The notes under the pieces are model-generated. The model was not told the DNA's origin, ran no database searches, and worked only from the letters and a program-made list of their open reading frames with translations. The position numbers and the translations under genes are program-made. DNA of 64,000 nt from Bos javanicus. Its lineage: Eukaryota > Chordata > Mammalia > Artiodactyla > Bovidae. Positions 9,906-24,802 of this stretch are shown here, one piece after another. Where the stretch lies: positions 558,001 to 622,000 of the forward strand of contig NW_026893633.1 of NCBI RefSeq assembly GCF_032452875.1, in the 5' to 3' direction. How positions within the stretch are numbered: position 1 is the first letter of the stretch; the number at the start of each line of letters is the position of its first letter.

Positions 9906-11568
9906 AGATCACGTGACTGAGCATGCACTATTCACGTGGCTGATCATACACTGATCACGTGATGATCATGCACTAATCACTTCGATAACATGCACTGATC
10001 ACGTGGCTGATCATACACTGTTCACGTGTCTGACCATGCACTGATCACGTGGCTGATCATACACTGCTCAGGTAACTGATCATGCACTGATCACGTGGCT
10101 ATCATGCACTGATCACGTGGCTGAACATGCACTGTTCACTTCTCTGATCACACACCTGTCACGTGACATATGCACTGATCACGTGGCACTCATGCACTGA
10201 CCACGTGGCTGATCATACTCTGCTCACGTAACTGATCATGCACACATCACGTGGCTATCATGCACTGCTCACGTGGCTCGTCATGGAATGATCACGTAGC
10301 TACCATATACTGGTCACGTGACTGATCATGCACTGATCTCGTAATTGATCCTGCACTGATCACGTGGCTCATCATGCACTGATCACGTGGCTGATCACAC
10401 ATGTATCACGTGACTGATCATGCACTGATCACGTGGCTCTCATGCACTGATCATGTGGCTATCATGCACTGATCATGTAGCTATCATGCACTGATCACTT
10501 GGCTGATCACGCAATGATCACGTAGCTACCATGTACTGGTCATGTGACTGATCATATACTGATCACGTAATTGATCCTGCACTGATCACATGGCTCATCA
10601 TGCACTGATCCGGTGGCTGATCACACAAGAATCACGTGACAGATCATGTACAGATCACGTAAATAATCATGAAGTGATCACGTGGCTATCCTGCACTGAT
10701 CACGTGGATAACATGCACTGATCACGTGGCTGATCACACACGTATCACGTGACTGATCATGCACTGATCACGTGGCTATCATGCACTGATCACGTGGCTA
10801 TCTTGCACTGATCACTTGGCTGATCATACACTCATCTCGGGACTGATCGTGCACTGATCACGGCGCTATCATGCATTGACTACATGACTCCACATGCACT
10901 GATCACCTGGATGATCATGCACTGATCACATGAATGACCATGCACTGATCACCTGGATGATCATGCACTGATCACATGGCTGATCATGCACTGATCACGT
11001 GGCTATCATGCACTGCTCACGTGGCTGATCTGGCAATGATCACGTAGCTACCATATATTGGTCACGTGACTGATCATGCACTGATCACGTAATTGATCAT
11101 GCACTGATCATGTGGCTGATCATGCACTGATCACGTGGCTGATCATGCACTGATCACCTGACTGACCATGCAGTGATCACGTGGCTATCATTCACTACTC
11201 ACGCGGCTGATCATGCAATGATCATGTAGCTACCATGTACAGGTCACGTGAATGATCATACACCCATCAGGTGACTGATCATGCACTCATCACGTGGCTA
11301 TCATGCACTGATCACGAGCCTGATCATGCACTGATCACGTCTATATCATGCACTGATCACATGACTGCCCATGCACTGATCACGTGGGTGATCATACACT
11401 AATCATGTGACAGATCGTGCACTGATCACGTGGCTGATCATGCACTGATACCGTGACTGAGCATGGACTGATCACATGACTATCATGTAGTGATCACGTG
11501 ACTTAATGGCGCTGATCATGTGACTGATCATGTGCTGATCATGTTTGCTATCATACACTGATCATGTG

Positions 11569-11809
11569 CCTCTGGAGGCAATAAACAAAGAGCTGAGTAG
11601 GCACGAATCAAACAGTCAGCAGGCAATAATCATGGAACTCAGGTGTGAGGAATCATGCTGCTCAGCTGGCAATAATCAAGCAGCTGAGCAGGCAGGAATT
11701 ACGCAGCACAGCTGGCAATTGTCAAGCAGATGACAGGCAGGAATCGTGCAGCTCAGCTGGCAATTGTCAAGCAGATGAGCAGACAGTAATCACGCAGCTC
11801 AGCAGGCCC
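11569..11809 (+). repeat. Pvu block, type A
   Basis: 241 bp, the commonest A form (CTCAGGTGTGAGGAATC). It appears identical to the block at 26461. Confidence 0.9.
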
Positions 11810-12230
11810 TGATCACGTGACTGAGCATGCACTGTTCACGTGGCTGATCACACACCTATCACGTGACTGATCATGCACTGATCATGTGACTGATCATGCA
11901 CTGATCACGTAGCTATCTTGCACTGATCACTTGGCTGATCATACACTCATCACTGGACTGATCGTGCACTGATCACAGCGCTATCGTGCATTGACTACAT
12001 GACTCCATCATGCACTGATCACCTGAATGATCATGCACTGATCACGTGACTGACCAAGCACTGATCACGTGACTGATCATGCACTGATCACATGGCTGAT
12101 CATGTACTGATCACGTGGCTATCATGCACTGCTCAGGTGGCTGATCATGCAATGATCACCTAGCTACCATGTACTGGTCACGTGACTCATCATGCACTGA
12201 TCATATTTGCTATCATACACTGATCATTTG

Positions 12231-12471
12231 CCTCTTGAGGCAATAAACAAAGAGCTGAGTAGGCACGAATCAAACAGTCAGCACGCAATAATCATGGAAC
12301 TCAGGTGTGAGGAATCATGCTGCTCAGCAGGCAATAATCAAGTAGCTGAGCAGGCAGGAATTACGCAGCACAGCTGGCAATTGTCAATCAGATGACAGGC
12401 AGTAATCATGCAGATCAGCTGGCAATTTTCAAGCAGATGAGCAGACAGTAATCACGCAGCTCAGCAGGCCC
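12231..12471 (+). repeat. Pvu block, type A, TTGAGG variant
   Basis: 241 bp, the +2566 copy of the block at 9665. It differs by CTCAGCAGGCAATAATCAAG and AGTAGCTGAG. Confidence 0.9.
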
Positions 12472-14134
12472 AGATCACGTGACTGAGCATGCACTATTCA
12501 CGTGGCTGATCATACACTGATCACGTGATGATCATGCACTGATCACTTCGATAACATGCACTGATCACGTGGCTGATCATACACTTTTCACGTGTCTGAC
12601 CATGCACTGATCACGTGGCTGATCATACACTGCTCAGGTAACTGATCATGCACTGATCACGTGGCTATCATGCACTGATCACGTGGCTGAACATGCACTG
12701 TTCACTTCTCTGATCACACACCTGTCACGTGACATATGCACTGATCACGTGGCACTCATGCACTGACCACGTGGCTGATCATACTCTGCTCACGTAACTG
12801 ATCATGCACACATCACGTGGCTATCATGCACTGCTCACGTGGCTCGTCATGGAATGATCACGTAGCTACCATATACTGGTCACGTGACTGATCATGCACT
12901 GATCTCGTAATTGATCCTGCACTGATCACGTGGCTCATCATGCACTGATCACGTGGCTGATCACACATGTATCACGTGACTGATCATGCACTGATCACGT
13001 GGCTCTCATGCACTGATCATGTGGCTATCATGCACTGATCATGTAGCTATCATGCACTGATCACTTGGCTGATCACGCAATGAACACGTAGCTACCATGT
13101 ACTGGTCATGTGACTGATCATATACTGATCACGTAATTGATCCTGCACTGATCACATGGCTCATCATGCACTGATCCGGTGGCTGATCACACAAGAATCA
13201 CGTGACAGATCATGTACAGATCACGTAAATAATCATGAAGTGATCACGTGGCTATCCTGCACTGATCACGTGGATAACATGCACTGATCACGTGGCTGAT
13301 CACACACGTATCACGTGACTGATCATGCACTGATCACGTGGCTATCATGCACTGATCACGTGGCTATCTTGCACTGATCACTTGGCTGATCATACACTCA
13401 TCTCGGGACTGATCGTGCACTGATCACGGCGCCATCATGCATTGACTACATGACTCCACATGCACTGATCACCTGGATGATCATGCACTGATCACATGAA
13501 TGACCATGCACTGATCACCTGGATGATCATGCACTGATCACATGGCTGATCATGCACTGATCACGTGGCTATCATGCACTGCTCACGTGGCTGATCTGGC
13601 AATGATCACGTAGCTACCATATATTGGTCACGTGACTGATCATGCACTGATCACGTAATTGATCATGCACTGATCATGTGGCTGATCATGCACTGATCAC
13701 GTGGCTGATCATGCACTGATCACCTGACTGACCATGCAGTGATCACGTGGCTATCATTCACTACTCACGCGGCTGATCATGCAATGATCATGTAGCTACC
13801 ATGTACAGGTCACGTGAATGATCATACACCCATCAGGTGACTGATCATGCACTCATCACGTGGCTATCATGCACTGATCACGAGCCTGATCATGCACTGA
13901 TCACGTCTATATCATGCACTGATCACATGACTGCCCATGCACTGATCACGTGGGTGATCATACACTAATCATGTGACAGATCGTGCACTGATCACGTGGC
14001 TGATCATGCACTGATACCGTGACTGAGCATGGACTGATCACATGACTATCATGTAGTGATCACGTGACTTAATGGCGCTGATCATGTGACTGATCATGTG
14101 CTGATCATGTTTGCTATCATACACTGATCATGTG

Positions 14135-14375
14135 CCTCTGGAGGCAATAAACAAAGAGCTGAGTAGGCACGAATCAAACAGTCAGCAGGCAATAATCATG
14201 GAACTCAGGTTTGAGGAATCATGCTGCTCAGCTGGCAATAATCAAGCAGCTGAGCAGGCAGGAATTACGCAGCACAGCTGGCAATTGTAAAGCAGATGAC
14301 AGGCAGGAATCGTGCAGCTCAGCTGGCAATTGTCAAGCAGATGAGCAGACAGTAATCACGCAGCTCAGCAGGCCC
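14135..14375 (+). repeat. Pvu block, type A
   Basis: 241 bp with TCAGGTTTGAGGAATC and AATTGTAAAGCAG. The second variant is shared with 30657, which supports descent of that segment from this one. Confidence 0.9.
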
Positions 14376-14391
14376 TGATCACGTGACTGAG

Positions 14392-17300
14392 TACGCACTG
14401 TTCACGTGGCTGATCATACACTGTTCACGTGTCTGACCATGCACTGAGTACGTGGCTGAACATGCACTGTTCACGTGGCTGATCACACACCTGTCACGTG
14501 ACATATCATGCACTGATCACGTGGCACTCATGCACTGATCACGTGTCTGATCATACTCTGCTCATGTAACTGATCATGCACACATCACGTGGCTATCATG
14601 CACTGCTTACGTGGCTCGTCATGGAATGATCACGTAGCTACCATATACTGGTCACGTGACTGATCATGCAAAGATCACGTAAATGATCATGCACTGTTCA
14701 CGTGACTGATCATGTACTGATCACGTGACTGATCATGCACTGATCACGTGGCTATCATGCTCTGCTCACGTGGCTGATCATGCAAGGATCACGTAGCAGC
14801 CATGTACTGGTCACGTGACTGATCATGCACTGATCACGTAATTGATCCTGCACTGATCACGTGGCTCATCATGCACTGATCACGTGGCTGATCACACATG
14901 TATCACGTGACTGATCATGCACTGATCACGTGGCTCTCATGCACTGATCACGTGGCTGTCATGCACTGATCACGTGGCTGATCACACACGTATCACATGA
15001 TTGATCATGCACTGATCAGGTGGGTGTCATGCACTGATCACGTGGCTATCATGCACTGATCACGTGCCTGATCAGGCAATGATCACGTAGTTACCATGTA
15101 CTGGTCACGTGACTGATCATGCACTGATCACGTAATTGATCATGCACTGATCATGTGGCTGATCATGCACTGATCACGTGGCTGACCATACACTGATCAC
15201 ATAACTGATCATGCACTGATCACGTGACTGATCATGCACTGATCACGTGGCTATCATGCACTGATCACTTGGCTGGACATACACTGATCACGTGCCTGGT
15301 CATGCACAGATTACATGACTGATCATGCACTGAACACGTGACTGATCATGCACTGATCACGTGGCTATCATGCACTACTCACGTGGCTGATCATGCAATG
15401 ATCATGTAGCTACCATCTACCGGTCAGGTGACTGATCATACACCCATCAGGTGACGGATCATGCACTGATCACGTGGCTGATCATAGACTGATAACCTGC
15501 CTGGTCATGCACAGATCACGTGGCAAATCATGAACTGCTCACATAGCTATCATGAACTGATCACCTGGCTGATCATGCACTGATCACGTGGCTAACATGC
15601 ACTGGTCACGTGACTGATCATGCACTGATCAGGTAATTGATAATGCACTGATCACGTGACTGATCATGCACAGATCATGTGACTGATCATGCACTGATCA
15701 CGTGGCTATCATGCACTGCTCACCTGGCTGATCATGCAATGATCACACAGCTACCATGTACTGGTCACATGACTGATCATGCACTGATCACATAATTGAT
15801 CATGCACTGATCACCTGGCTTATCATGCATTGATTATGTGACTGATCATGTGCTGATCAAGTTTAGTGTCACACACTGATCATGTGCCTCTGGAGGCAAT
15901 GAACATAGAGCTGAGTAGGCAGGAATCAGTCAGCAGGCTATAATCATGGAACTCACCTCTGAGAAATCATGCTGCTCAGCTGGCAATAATCAAGTAGATG
16001 ACCAGGCAGGAAATACGCAGCACAGGTGGCAATTGTCAAGGAGATGACAGGCAGGAATCATGCAGCTCAGCTGGAAATTGTCAAGCAGATGAGCAGACAG
16101 TAATCACGCAGCTCAGCAGGCCCTGATCACGTGACTGAGCATGCACTGTTCACGTGGCTGATCACACACCTATCACGTGACTGATCATGCACTGATCATG
16201 TGATTGATCATGCACTGATCACGTGGCTATCATGCACTGATCAGGTGGCTATCATGCACTGCTCACGTGGCTGATCATGCGATGATCACGCAGCTACCAT
16301 GTACTGGTCACATGACTGATCATGCACTGATCACGTGACTGATCATGCAGTGATCACGTGGCTATCATGCACTGATCACGTGACTGATCATGCACTGATA
16401 ACGTGGCTATCATGCTCTGCTCACGTGGCTGATCATGCAAGGATCACGTAGCAACCATGTACTGGTCACGTGACTGATCATGCACTGATCAGGTAATTGA
16501 TCCTGCACTGATCACGTGGCTCTCATGCACTGATCACGTGGCTGTCATGCACTGATCACGTGGCTGATCACACACGTATCACATGACTGATCATGCACTG
16601 ATCACGTGGGTATCATGCACTGATCACGCGGCTGATCATACACTGATCACCTGCCTGGTCATGAACAGATCACGTGGCTAATCATGAACTGATCACGTAG
16701 CAGTCATTCACTGATCACCTGGCTGATCATGCACTGATCAGGTGGCTATCATGCAATGATCACGTGGCTATCATGCACTGATCACGTGGATGATCATGCA
16801 CTGTTCACGTGCCTGATCATGTACTGATCACGTGACGGATCATGCACTGATCACGTGGCTGATCATGCACTGATCACGTAATTGATCATGCACTTATCAC
16901 GTGGCTGATCATACACTGATCACGTGACTGATCATGCACTGATCACGTGACTGATCATGCACTGATCACGTGGCTATCATGCACTGATCACTTGACTGGT
17001 CATACACTGATCACATGACTGATCATGCACTGTTCACGTGACTGATCATGTACAGATCACGTGAATAATCATGAAGTGATCACGTGGCTATTCTGCACTG
17101 ATCACGTGGATATCATGCACTGATCACGTGGCTGATCACACATGAATCACGTGGCTGTCATGCACAGATCACGTGGCTATCATGCACTGATCACGTGGCT
17201 ATCATGCACTGATCACCTGGCTTATCATGCAATGATCACGTAGCTACCATGCACTGGTCACGTGACTGATCATGCACTGATCAGGTAATTGATCATGCAA

Positions 17301-17400
17301 TGATCACGTGACTGATCATGCACAGATCACATGTCTGATCATGCACAGATCAAGTGACTGATCATGCAGTGATCACGTGGGTATCATGCACTGATCACGC
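14392..17400 (+). repeat. 1.706-type array, block before the homogenised core
   Basis: Diverged 22/23-mers with one B block (15887). It starts with the distinctive CTGAGTACGCACTG and CTGAGTACGTGGC words, which recur at 30900 and 53500. Words such as CCTGCCTGGTCATGAACAG and GCAGTCATTCACTG mark a sub-block that recurs near 33650 and 39250. No gene is present. Confidence 0.92.
15887..16123 (+). repeat. Pvu block, type B
   Basis: 237 bp with GATGACCAGGCAGGAAATACG. It is preceded by GTTTAGTGTCACAC. Its sister lies exactly 39119 bp downstream at 55006. Confidence 0.9.
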
Positions 17401-18333
17401 GACTATCATGCACTGATCACGTGGCTGATCATGCACTGATCACGTGACTGATCATGCACTGATCACGTGGCTGATCATGCACTGATCACGTGGCTGATCA
17501 TGCACTGATCACGTGGCTATCATGCACTGATCACGTGGCTATCATGCACTGATCACGTGGCTGATCATGCACTGATCACGTGGCTGATCATGCACTGATC
17601 ACGTGACTGATCATGCACTGATCACGTGGCTGATCATGCACTGATCACGTGACTGATCATGCACTGATCACGTGGCTGATCATGCACTGATCACGTGACT
17701 GATCATGCACTGATCACGTGACTGATCATGCACTGATCACGTGGCTATCATGCACTGATCACGTGACTGATCATGCACTGATCACGTGACTGATCATGCA
17801 CTGATCACGTGACTGATCATGCACTGATCACGTGACTGATCATGCACTGATCACGTGGCTATCATGCACTGATCACGTGGCTATCATGCACTGATCACGT
17901 GGCTGATCATGCATGATCACGTGGCTGATCATGCACTGATCACGTGGCTGATCATGCACTGATCACGTGGCTATCATGCACTGATCACGTGGCTGATCAT
18001 GCAATGATCACGTAGCTACCATGCACTGGTCACGTGACTGATCATGCACTGATCACGTAATTGATCATGCACTGATCACGTGACTGATCATGCACTGATC
18101 ACGTGACTGATCATGCACTGATCACGTGACTGATCATGCACTGATCACGTGGCTATCATGCACTGATCACGTGGCTGATCATGCAATGATCACGCAGCTA
18201 CCATGTACTGGTCACATGACTGATCATGCACTGATCACATGATTGATCATGCACTGATCACGTGGCTTATCATGCATTGATCATGTGACTGATCATGTGC
18301 TGATCATGTTTGGTATCACACACTGATCATGTG

Positions 18334-18570
18334 CCTCTGGAGGCAATGAACAAAGAGCTGAGTAGGCACGAATCAGTCAGCAGGCTATAATCATGGAACT
18401 CAGCTGTGAGAAATCATGCTGCTCAGCTGGCAATAATCAAGCAGATGAGCAGGCAGGAATTACGCAGCACAGCTGGCAATTGTCAAGCAGATGACAGGCA
18501 GGAATCGTGCAGCTCAGCTGGCAATTGTCAAGCAGATGAGCAGACAGTAATCACGCAGCTCAGCAGGCCC
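18334..18570 (+). repeat. Pvu block, A/B mosaic
   Basis: 237 bp. It combines AATGAACAAAGAGC and CACGAATCAGTCAGC with B-type GGCTATAATC, but has A-like CAGCTGTGAG and AAGCAGATGAGC. The upstream flank GTTTGGTATCACACAC is also mixed. This suggests conversion between A and B blocks. Confidence 0.85.
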
Positions 18571-21345
18571 TGATCACGTGACTGAGCATGCACTGTTCAC
18601 GTGGCTGATCATACACTGATCACGTGACTGATCATGCACTGATCACGTGACTGATCATGCACTGATCACGTGGCTGATCATGCACTGATCACGTGGCTGA
18701 TCATGCACTGATCACGGGCTGATCATGCACTGATCACGGGCTATCATGCACTGATCACGTGACTGACATGCACTGATCACGTGGCTGATCATGCACTGAT
18801 CACGTGACTGATCATGCACTGATCACGTGGCTGATCATGCACTGATCACGTGGCTGATCATGCACTGATCACGTGGCTATCATGCACTGATCACGTGGCT
18901 GATCATGCAATGATCACGTGGCTACCATGCACTGCTCACGTGACTGATCATGCACTGATCACGTACTGATCATGCACTGATCACGTGGCTGATCATGCAC
19001 TGATCACGTGGCTGATCATGCACTGATCACGTGACTGATCATGCACTGATCACGTGCTGATCATGCACTGATCACGTGACTGATCATGCACTGATCACGT
19101 GGCTGATCATGCACTGATCACGTGACTGATCATGCACTGATCACGTGACTGATCATGCACTGATCACGTGGCTGATCATGCACTGATCACGTGGCTATCA
19201 TGCACTGATCACGTGGCTGATCATGCACTGATCACGTGCTACATGCACTGATCACGTGACTGATCATGCACTGATCACGTAATTGATCATGCACTGATCA
19301 CGTGGCTGATCATGCACTGATCACGTGGCTGATCATGCACTGATCACGTGGCTGATCATGCACTGATCACGTGACTATCATGCACTGATCACGTGGCATC
19401 ATGCACTGATCACGTGGCTGATCATGCACTGATCACGTGACTGATCATGCACTGATCACGTGGCTATCATGCACTGATCACGTGGCTGTCATGCACTGAT
19501 CACGTAGCTATCATGCACTGATCACGTGACTGATCATGCACTGATCACGTGACTGATCATGCACTGATCACGTGACTGATCATGCACTGATCACGTGACT
19601 GATCATGCACTGATCACGTGACTGATCATGCACTGATCACGTGGCTGATCATGCACTGCTCACGTAACTGATCATGCACTGATCACGTGGCTATCATGCA
19701 CTGATCACGTGGCTGTCATGCACTGATCACGTAGCTATCATGCACTGATCACGTGACTGATCATGCACTGATCACGTGAATGATCATGCACTGATCACGT
19801 GACTGATCATGCACTGATCACGTGACTGATCATGCACTGATCACGTGGCTATCATGCACTGATCACGTGGCTGATCATGCACTGATCACGTAGCTATCAT
19901 GCACTGGTCACGTGACTGATCATGCACTGATCACGTAATTGATCATGCACTGATCACGTGGCTGATCATGCACTGATCACGTGGCTGATCACACATGATC
20001 ACGTGACTGATCATGCACTGATCACGTGGCTGATCATGCACTGATCACGTGGCTGATCATGCACTGATCACGTGGCTGATCATGCACTGATCACGTGACT
20101 GATCATGCACTGATCACGTGACTGATCATGCACTGATCACGTGGCTATCATGCACTGATCACGTGGCTGATCATGCACTGATCACGTGGCTGATCATGCA
20201 CTGATCACGTGGCTGATCATGCACTGATCACGTGGCTGATCATGCACTGATCACGTGGCTATCATGCACTGATCACGTGGCTGATCATGCACTGATCACG
20301 CAGCTATCATGCACTGATCACGTGACTGATCATGCACTGATCACGTGACTGATCATGCACTGATCACGTGGCTATCATGCACTGATCACGTGGCTGATCA
20401 TGCACTGATCACGTGGCTGATCATGCACTGATCACGTAACTGATCATGCACTGATCACGTGGCTATCATGCACTGATCACGTGGCTGATCATGCACTGAT
20501 CACGTGGCTGATCACACACTGATCACGTGACTATCATGCACTGATCACGTGGCATCATGCACTGATCACGTGGCTGATCATACACTGATCACGTGACTGA
20601 TCATGCACTGATCACGTGGCTATCATGCACTGATCACGTGGCTGTCATGCAATGATCACGTAGCTATCATGCACTGGTCACGTGACTGATCATGCACTGA
20701 TCACGTGAATGATCATGCACTGATCACGTGACTGATCATGCACTGATCACGTGGCTGATCATGCACTGATCACGTGGCTGATCATGCACTGATCACGTGG
20801 CTGATCATGCACTGATCACGTGCTGATCATGCACTGATCACGTGGCTATCATGCACTGATCACGTGGCTGATCATGCACTGATCACGTGACTGATCATGC
20901 ACTGATCACGTGACTGATCATGCACTGATCACGTGACTGATCATGCACTGATCACGTGGCTGATCATGCACTGATCACGTGGCTATCATGCACTGATCAC
21001 GTGGCTGATCATGCACTGATCACGTAGCTACCATGCACTGATCACGTGACTGATCATGCACTGATCACGTGATTGATCATGCACTGATCACGTGACTGAT
21101 CATGCACTGATCACGTGACTGATCATGCACTGATCACGTGACTGATCATGCACTGATCACGTGGCTATCATGCACTGATCACGTGGCTGATCATGCACTG
21201 ATCACGCAGCTACCATGCACTGGTCACATGACTGATCATGCACTGATCACATAATTGATCATGCACTGATCACGTGGCTTATCATGCACTGATCATGTGA
21301 CTGATCATGTGCTGATCATGTTTGGTGTCACACACTGATCATGTG

Positions 21346-21581
21346 CCTCTGGAGGCAATGAACATAGAGCTGAGTAGGCAGGAATCAGTCAGCAGGCTAT
21401 AATCATGGAACTCAGCTGTGAGAATCATGCTGCTCAGCTGGCAATAATCAAGTAGATGAGCAGGCAGGAATTACGCAGCACAGGTGGCAATTGTCAAGCA
21501 GATGACAGGCAGGAATCGTGCAGCTCAGCTGGAAATTGTCAAGCAGATGAGCAGACAGTAATCACGCAGCTCAGCAGGCCC
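21346..21581 (+). repeat. Pvu block, type B
   Basis: 236 bp with CAGCTGTGAGAATCATG. Counterpart of 9008 at +12338. Confidence 0.9.
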
Positions 21582-22001
21582 TGATCACGTGACTGAGCAT
21601 GCACTGTTCACGTGGCTGATCACACACTGATCACGTGACTGATCATGCACTGATCACGTGACTGATCATGCACTGATCACGTGGCTATCATGCACTGATC
21701 ACGTGGCTGATCATGCACTGATCACGTGGACTGATCATGCACTGATCACGTGCTATCATGCACTGATCACATGACTATCATGCACTGATCACGTGACTGA
21801 TCATGCACTGATCACGTGACTGATCATGCACTGATCACGTGACTGATCATGCACTGATCACGTGGCTGATCATGCACTGATCACGTGGCTGATCATGCAC
21901 TGATCACGTGGCTGATCATGCAATGATCACGTGACTATCATGTACTGATCACGTGACTGATCATGCACTGATCATGTTTGCTATCATACACTGATCATGT
22001 G

Positions 22002-22240
22002 CCTCTGGAGGCAATAAACAAAGAGCTGAGTAGGCACGAATCAAACAGTCAGCAGGCAATAATCATGGAACTCAGCTGAGGAATCATGCTGCTCAGCTGG
22101 CAATAATCAAGCAGCTGAGCAGGCAGGAATTACGCAGCACAGCTGGCAATTGTCAAGCAGATGACAGGCAGGAATCATGCAGCTCAGCTGGCAATTGTCA
22201 AGCAGATGAGCAGACAGTAATCACGCAGCTCAGCAGGCCC
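22002..22240 (+). repeat. Pvu block, type A
   Basis: 239 bp. CTCAGCTGAGGAATC lacks two bases of the usual CTCAGCTGTGAGGAATC. Counterpart of 9665 at +12337, but with the ordinary CTGGAGG palindrome. Confidence 0.9.
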
Positions 22241-23904
22241 TGATCACGTGACTGAGCATGCACTGTTCACGTGGCTGATCATACACTGATCACGTGATGA
22301 TCATGCACTGATCACTTGGATATCATGCACTGATCACGTGGCTGATCATACACTGTTCACGTGTCTGACCATGCACTGATCACGTGGCTGATCATACACT
22401 GCTCACGTAACTGATCATGCACTGATCACGTGGCTATCATGCACTGATCACGTGGCTGATCATGCACTGTTCACGTGGCTGATCACACACCTGTCACGTG
22501 ACATCATGCACTGATCACGTGGCACTCATGCACTGATCACGTGGCTGATCATACTCTGCTCACGTAACTGATCATGCACACATCACGTGGCTATCATGCA
22601 CTGCTCACGTGGCTGTCATGGAATGATCACGTAGCTACCATATACTGGTCACGTGACTGATCATGCACTGATCACGTAATTGATCATGCACTGATCACGT
22701 GGCTGATCATGCACTGATCACGTGGCTGATCATGCACTGATCACGTGACTGATCATGCACTGATCACGTGGCTGATCATGCACTGATCACGTGGCTGATC
22801 ATGCACTGATCACGTGGCTGATCATGCACTGATCACGTGGCTGATCATGCACTGATCACGTGGCTATCATGCACTGATCACGTGACTGATCATGCACTGA
22901 TCACGTGTTGATCATGCACTGATCACGTGGCTGATCATGCACTGATCACGTGGCTGATCACACACTGATCACGTGACTGATCATGCACTGATCACGTGGC
23001 TGATCATGCACTGATCACGTGGCTATCATGCACTGATCACGTGGCATCATGCACTGATCACGTGGCTGATCACACACTGATCACGTGACTGATCATGCAC
23101 TGATCACGTGGCTATCATGCACTGATCACGTGGCTGATCATGCACTGATCACGTGGCTGATCATGCACTGATCACGGGACTGATCATGCACTGATCACGT
23201 GGCTGATCATGCACTGATCACATGACTGATCATGCACTGATCACGTGGCTGATCATGCACTGATCACGTGACTGATCATGCACTGATCACGTGGCTGATC
23301 ATGCACTGATCACGTGGCTGATCATGCACTGATCACGTGGCTATCATGCACTGATCACGTGGCTGATCATGCACTGATCACGTAGCTATCATGCACTGAT
23401 CACGTGACTGATCATGCACTGATCACGTAATGATCATGCACTGATCACGTGGCTGATCATGCACTGATCACGTGGCTGATCATGCACTGATCACGTGACT
23501 GATCATGCACTGATCACGTGGCTATCATGCACTATCACGTGGCTGATCATGCAATGATCACGTAGCTACCATGTACTGATCACGTGACTGATCATGCACT
23601 GATCAGGTGACTGATCATGCACTGATCACGTGGCTATCATGCACTGATCACGTGCCTGATCATGCACTGATCACGTCTATATCATGCACTGATCACATGA
23701 CTGCCCATGCACTGATCACGTGGCTGATCATACACTAATCACGTGACAGATCATGCACTGATCACGTGGCTGATCATGCACTGATACCGTGACTGAGCAT
23801 GGACTGATCACATGACTATCATGCACTGATCACGTGACTTAATGGCACTGATCATGTGACTGATCATGCACTGATCATGTTTGCTATCATACACTGATCA
23901 TGTG

Positions 23905-24142
23905 CCTCTGGAGGCAATAAACAAAGAGCTGAGTAGGCACGAATCAAACAGTCAGCAGGCAATAATCATGGAACTCAGGTGGGAATCATGCTGCTCAGCT
24001 GGCAATAATCAAGCAGCTGAGCAGGCAGGAATTACGCAGCACAGCTGGCAATTGTCAAGCAGATGACAGGCAGGAATCGTGCAGCTCAGCTGGCAATTGT
24101 CAAGCAGATGAGCAGACAGTAATCACGCAGCTCAGCAGGCCC
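23905..24142 (+). repeat. Pvu block, type A
   Basis: 238 bp. CTCAGGTGGGAATCATG is three bases shorter than the usual CTCAGGTGTGAGGAATC. Counterpart of 11569 at +12336. Confidence 0.9.
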
Positions 24143-24561
24143 TGATCACGTGACTGAGCATGCACTGTTCACGTGGCTGATCATACACTGATCACGTGAC
24201 TGATCATGCACTGATCACGTGACTGATCATGCACTGATCACGTGGCTGATCATGCACTGATCACGTGGCTGATCATGCACTGATCACGTGGACTGATCAT
24301 GCACTGATCACGGCTATCATGCACTGATCACATGACTATCATGCACTGATCACGTGACTGATCATGCACTGATCACGTGACTGATCATGCACTGATCACG
24401 TGACTGATCATGCACTGATCACGTGGCTGATCATGCACTGATCACGTGGCTATCATGCACTGATCACGTGGCTGATCATGCACTGATCACGTAGCTACCA
24501 TGTACTGGTCACGTGACTGATCATGCACTGATCATGTTTGCTATCATACACTGATCATGTG

Positions 24562-24802
24562 CCTCTGGAGGCAATGAACAAAGAGCTGAGTAGGCACGAA
24601 TCAAACAGTCAGCATGCAATAATCATGGAACTCAGGTGTGAGGAATCATGCTGCTCAGCTGGCAATAATCAAGCAGCTGAGCAGGCAGGAATTACGCAGC
24701 ACAGCTGGCAATTGTCAATCAGATGACAGGCAGGAATCATGCAGATCAGCTGGCAATTGTCAAGCAGATGAGCAGACAGTAATCACGCAGCTCAGCAGGC
24801 CC
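24562..24802 (+). repeat. Pvu block, type A
   Basis: 241 bp with AATGAACAAAG, CAGCATGC and TCAATCAGATG. The last two link it to 12231, its counterpart at -12331. Confidence 0.9.

Larger units (their letters stand above)
9258..11824 (+). repeat. 2566-bp higher-order repeat, copy 1
   Basis: 23-mer array plus two A-type Pvu blocks (9665 and 11569). Landmarks repeat in the next block at +2566 without net gain or loss: 9665 to 12231 and 11569 to 14135. The edges are approximate and lie just after the CAGGCCC ends of Pvu blocks. No gene is present. Confidence 0.85.
11825..14391 (+). repeat. 2566-bp higher-order repeat, copy 2
   Basis: Near-identical direct repeat of 9258-11824. Distinguishing changes are few, for example CTCCATCATGCAC near 12002 against CTCCATATGCAC near 9440, and CGCAATGAACACG near 13076 against CGCAATGATCACG. 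No gene is present. Confidence 0.85.
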
